Made by a program: the position numbers and the translations under genes
DNA from: Methylophilaceae bacterium UBA7525
Lineage (GTDB): Bacteria; Pseudomonadota; Gammaproteobacteria; Burkholderiales; Methylophilaceae
Reading direction: 5' to 3'
Length of the DNA: 7,762 nt
Assembly (NCBI GenBank): GCA_002479405.1
Contig: DLMX01000092.1
Location: 1 to 7,762 of the forward strand
The notes under the pieces: generated by a model
Seen by the model: the letters and a program-made list of their open reading frames with translations, nothing else
Database searches by the model: none
What the model was told of the DNA's origin: nothing
Shown here: positions 6,253 through 7,762 of the stretch, piece by piece
Layout of the letters: each line of letters opens with the position of its first letter
Position numbering within the stretch: position 1 is the stretch's first letter

Positions 6253-7155
6253 TTAATCGAGTTGGGCGAGCGAGCGGTTGACGGCGATGTAGGAACCGAG
6301 CCAGCTGAGGAATACTGCGCTACCGATGATGGCCAGGCTGGTTCCCGGCGTCGGCAGGTCGAGCCGGAAGCCGCTGGCATAAAGCTCGGCCAGGTCGGTG
6401 ATGGAGGCATTGAACAGGCTGATGATGGCGACCAGCAGCAGCCATGCGACCAATCCGCCGCCAAGGCCGTAGATGGTGCCCGCATAAAGGAATGGTCGGC
6501 GAATGAAACTGTCGGTGGCACCGATCAGCTTGCTGACTTCGATCTCTTCACGTTGTGTGAGTATTTGCAGGCGTATGGTATTGCCGATGATGACGATCAG
6601 TGCGAACCCAAGCAGGGCGACCAGCACCAGGATGCCTTTCTTGCCCAGTTGCAGAATCGCATTGAGGCGCTTGATCCAATCGGTGTCCAGTTGCGCCAGT
6701 TCCACCCCCGCCCACTGTTGCAATTCAGCCTGCAGGTTTTCCATTTCTGCCGGTGTCCGAGGCGCAGGTGTCACGAAATAGGCATCGGGCAGCGGATTTT
6801 TTTCCAGATTTCCGGCCACGGCCGCAGTCTCGGCGTTCTGTTGCAGTTGCTCCCAAGCCTCATCCTTGCTGGTAAATCGATGGTTCAGGATTTTCGGGTG
6901 TGTTTCAAGCTTTTCGGCAATCTCACGTATGGTCTGCTCGTCAGCATCCATATTGAGGAATAGGCTGATCTGCGGATCACTCTGCATGCTGCCGGCCAGC
7001 CGGTTCAGGTTGTCGATGATGACATAGAGCGTGCCCGGCAGGCACAGGGTGACGCCCATCAGCATGAACATGAGGAATGTGGCCAGCGCATGTGACTTCA
7101 TCCTCCTTGTCACCAGGCTCAGCGCTTGGGCGTGCTGGTTCAGCCAGGGCTTCAT
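6253..7155 (-). CDS. ftsX: Cell division protein FtsX
   Basis: 300 residues, normal for proteobacterial FtsX. There is a cytoplasmic N-terminus, TM1 at about 22-46, a large periplasmic domain at about 47-172, then TM2 (173-194), TM3 (221-248) and TM4 (270-292). The segment between TM2 and TM3, QREEIEVSKLIGATDSFIRRPF (residues 201-222), is the conserved coupling region that faces FtsE. FtsX with the ATPase FtsE forms a type VII ABC transporter-like complex at the division septum. It transmits ATP-driven movement to periplasmic regulators of peptidoglycan hydrolases (EnvC in E. coli). The start at 7155 is supported by GGAG at 7163-7166 (minus strand, 7 bases upstream) and a 4-base ATGA overlap with ftsE, pointing to translational coupling. 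The gene converges with the hemerythrin gene. Confidence 0.96.
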   Translation of the reverse strand: MKPWLNQHAQALSLVTRRMKSHALATFLMFMLMGVTLCLPGTLYVIIDNLNRLAGSMQSDPQISLFLNMDADEQTIREIAEKLETHPKILNHRFTSKDEAWEQLQQNAETAAVAGNLEKNPLPDAYFVTPAPRTPAEMENLQAELQQWAGVELAQLDTDWIKRLNAILQLGKKGILVLVALLGFALIVIIGNTIRLQILTQREEIEVSKLIGATDSFIRRPFLYAGTIYGLGGGLVAWLLLVAIISLFNASITDLAELYASGFRLDLPTPGTSLAIIGSAVFLSWLGSYIAVNRSLAQLD

Positions 7156-7762
7156 GAAAAAACTCCGCTGATGCCTATCTGGTTTTCATGGTCGGGTCCG
7201 CTACCCAACTGACTGGTCAGATGGCCGTGATCCAGTTTCAGTACCTTGGCTTGCGCGCTGATGCCGCGCACATCATGGGTGGCGATGATGACGGTGACAC
7301 CGACCTGTTGAAAGGCGTTGAACAGCTGCATGATCTCCGCCGCATAGTTTTCATCCAGATTGCCTGTTGGTTCGTCGGCAATCAGGATGGCGGGCCGGCT
7401 GACGACTGCACGTGCAATAGCCAGTCTCTGCTGTTCACCGCCGGAGAGCGTGATCGGCATGGCCTTTTCCTTTTCCAGCAGGCCTACCTTGTCGAGAGCT
7501 GCACGTACGCGCTTTCCAGCTTCATTGCCGCTGATACCGTTGATATGTAGCGGCAGGGCGACATTGTCGTAGCAGTTGCGGTCATACAGCAGCTTGTGAT
7601 CCTGAAAGACCAGGCCGAATTTGCGGCGCAGATATGGTACAGCGGCACTGCGCAGATGGCTGATGTTCTGGTTGTTGATGAGTACGGTGCCGCTGGTGGG
7701 GCGTTCCAGCGCTGCGATCAGTTTGAGCAGGGTGCTCTTGCCGGCGCCGGAATGGCCGGTGA
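7152..7762 (-). CDS. ftsE: Cell division ATP-binding protein FtsE, 5' end cut by window
   Basis: The frame is open to the right edge, giving 202 complete codons. The fragment begins at TGHSGAGKSTLLKL (Walker A). It continues with FGLVFQDHKLLYDRN (Q-loop, typical of FtsE), LSGGEQQRLAIARAVV (ABC signature), ILIADEPTGNLD (Walker B and D-loop) and IIATHD (switch His). By comparison with E. coli FtsE about 33 N-terminal residues are missing, so the full protein would be near 235 residues. The tail after the ABC core (about LTSQLGSGPDHENQIG to the end) is somewhat longer than in E. coli. FtsE is the cytoplasmic ATPase that drives FtsX at the septum. Its stop codon overlaps the ftsX start. The promoter, and any upstream ftsY often found with this pair, would be outside the window. 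Confidence 0.96.
   Translation of the reverse strand, partial: TGHSGAGKSTLLKLIAALERPTSGTVLINNQNISHLRSAAVPYLRRKFGLVFQDHKLLYDRNCYDNVALPLHINGISGNEAGKRVRAALDKVGLLEKEKAMPITLSGGEQQRLAIARAVVSRPAILIADEPTGNLDENYAAEIMQLFNAFQQVGVTVIIATHDVRGISAQAKVLKLDHGHLTSQLGSGPDHENQIGISGVFS

Noticed and set aside
6262..6963. 233-codon plus-strand open frame
   Set aside because: It is antisense to ftsX, which has clear family motifs and membrane helices; the plus-strand product is low-complexity and resembles no family.

Overview
The window looks like part of a chromosome from a motile Gram-negative proteobacterium, most likely a betaproteobacterium. Evidence for this includes a MotD-type flagellar stator protein, an FtsE-FtsX pair of the proteobacterial type, a TonB-type energy transducer carrying the SxxxH membrane motif, and a possible FNR/Anr-type box. 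A methylotrophic or other Nitrosomonadales-like lineage is possible, but that is a guess and nothing here fixes the genus. Base composition is moderate and similar throughout. I see no tRNA, rRNA, CRISPR array, insertion sequence or integrase.

Left part (1-4326, plus strand): the 3' end of motD is followed by two cyclic-di-GMP-type genes. The first encodes an EAL-HDOD protein whose EAL half has lost catalytic residues, so it is probably a binding or regulatory protein. A strong match to a flagellar sigma-28 (FliA) promoter sits across the motD stop codon and points at this gene. The second encodes a membrane-anchored PAS-PAS-GGDEF-EAL protein with all recognisable active-site residues and an RxxD inhibitory site. 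The three genes read as a motility block: a stator component, a flagellar-regulated EAL-HDOD output protein and a potentially bifunctional c-di-GMP enzyme.

Middle part (4327-5726): a spacer with three inverted repeats, then a TonB-family gene broken into four pieces by three apparent one-base losses. Restoring one base at each point gives a 255-residue TonB-like protein. After it comes a gene-free stretch holding a perfect FNR-type palindrome (TTGAT-N4-ATCAA) placed as for a class II anaerobic promoter, then a long leader.

Right part (5727-7762): a bacteriohemerythrin gene, best started at a TTG behind a strong Shine-Dalgarno sequence, ends at a good intrinsic terminator. Facing it on the minus strand is the cell-division pair ftsE-ftsX, coupled by a 4-base ATGA overlap. 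ftsE runs off the right edge of the window.

I see no clearly new multi-gene system. The points most worth a second look are the three same-direction frameshifts in the TonB gene, the FliA promoter feeding a degenerate-EAL/HDOD protein, and the FNR-type site far upstream of the hemerythrin gene.
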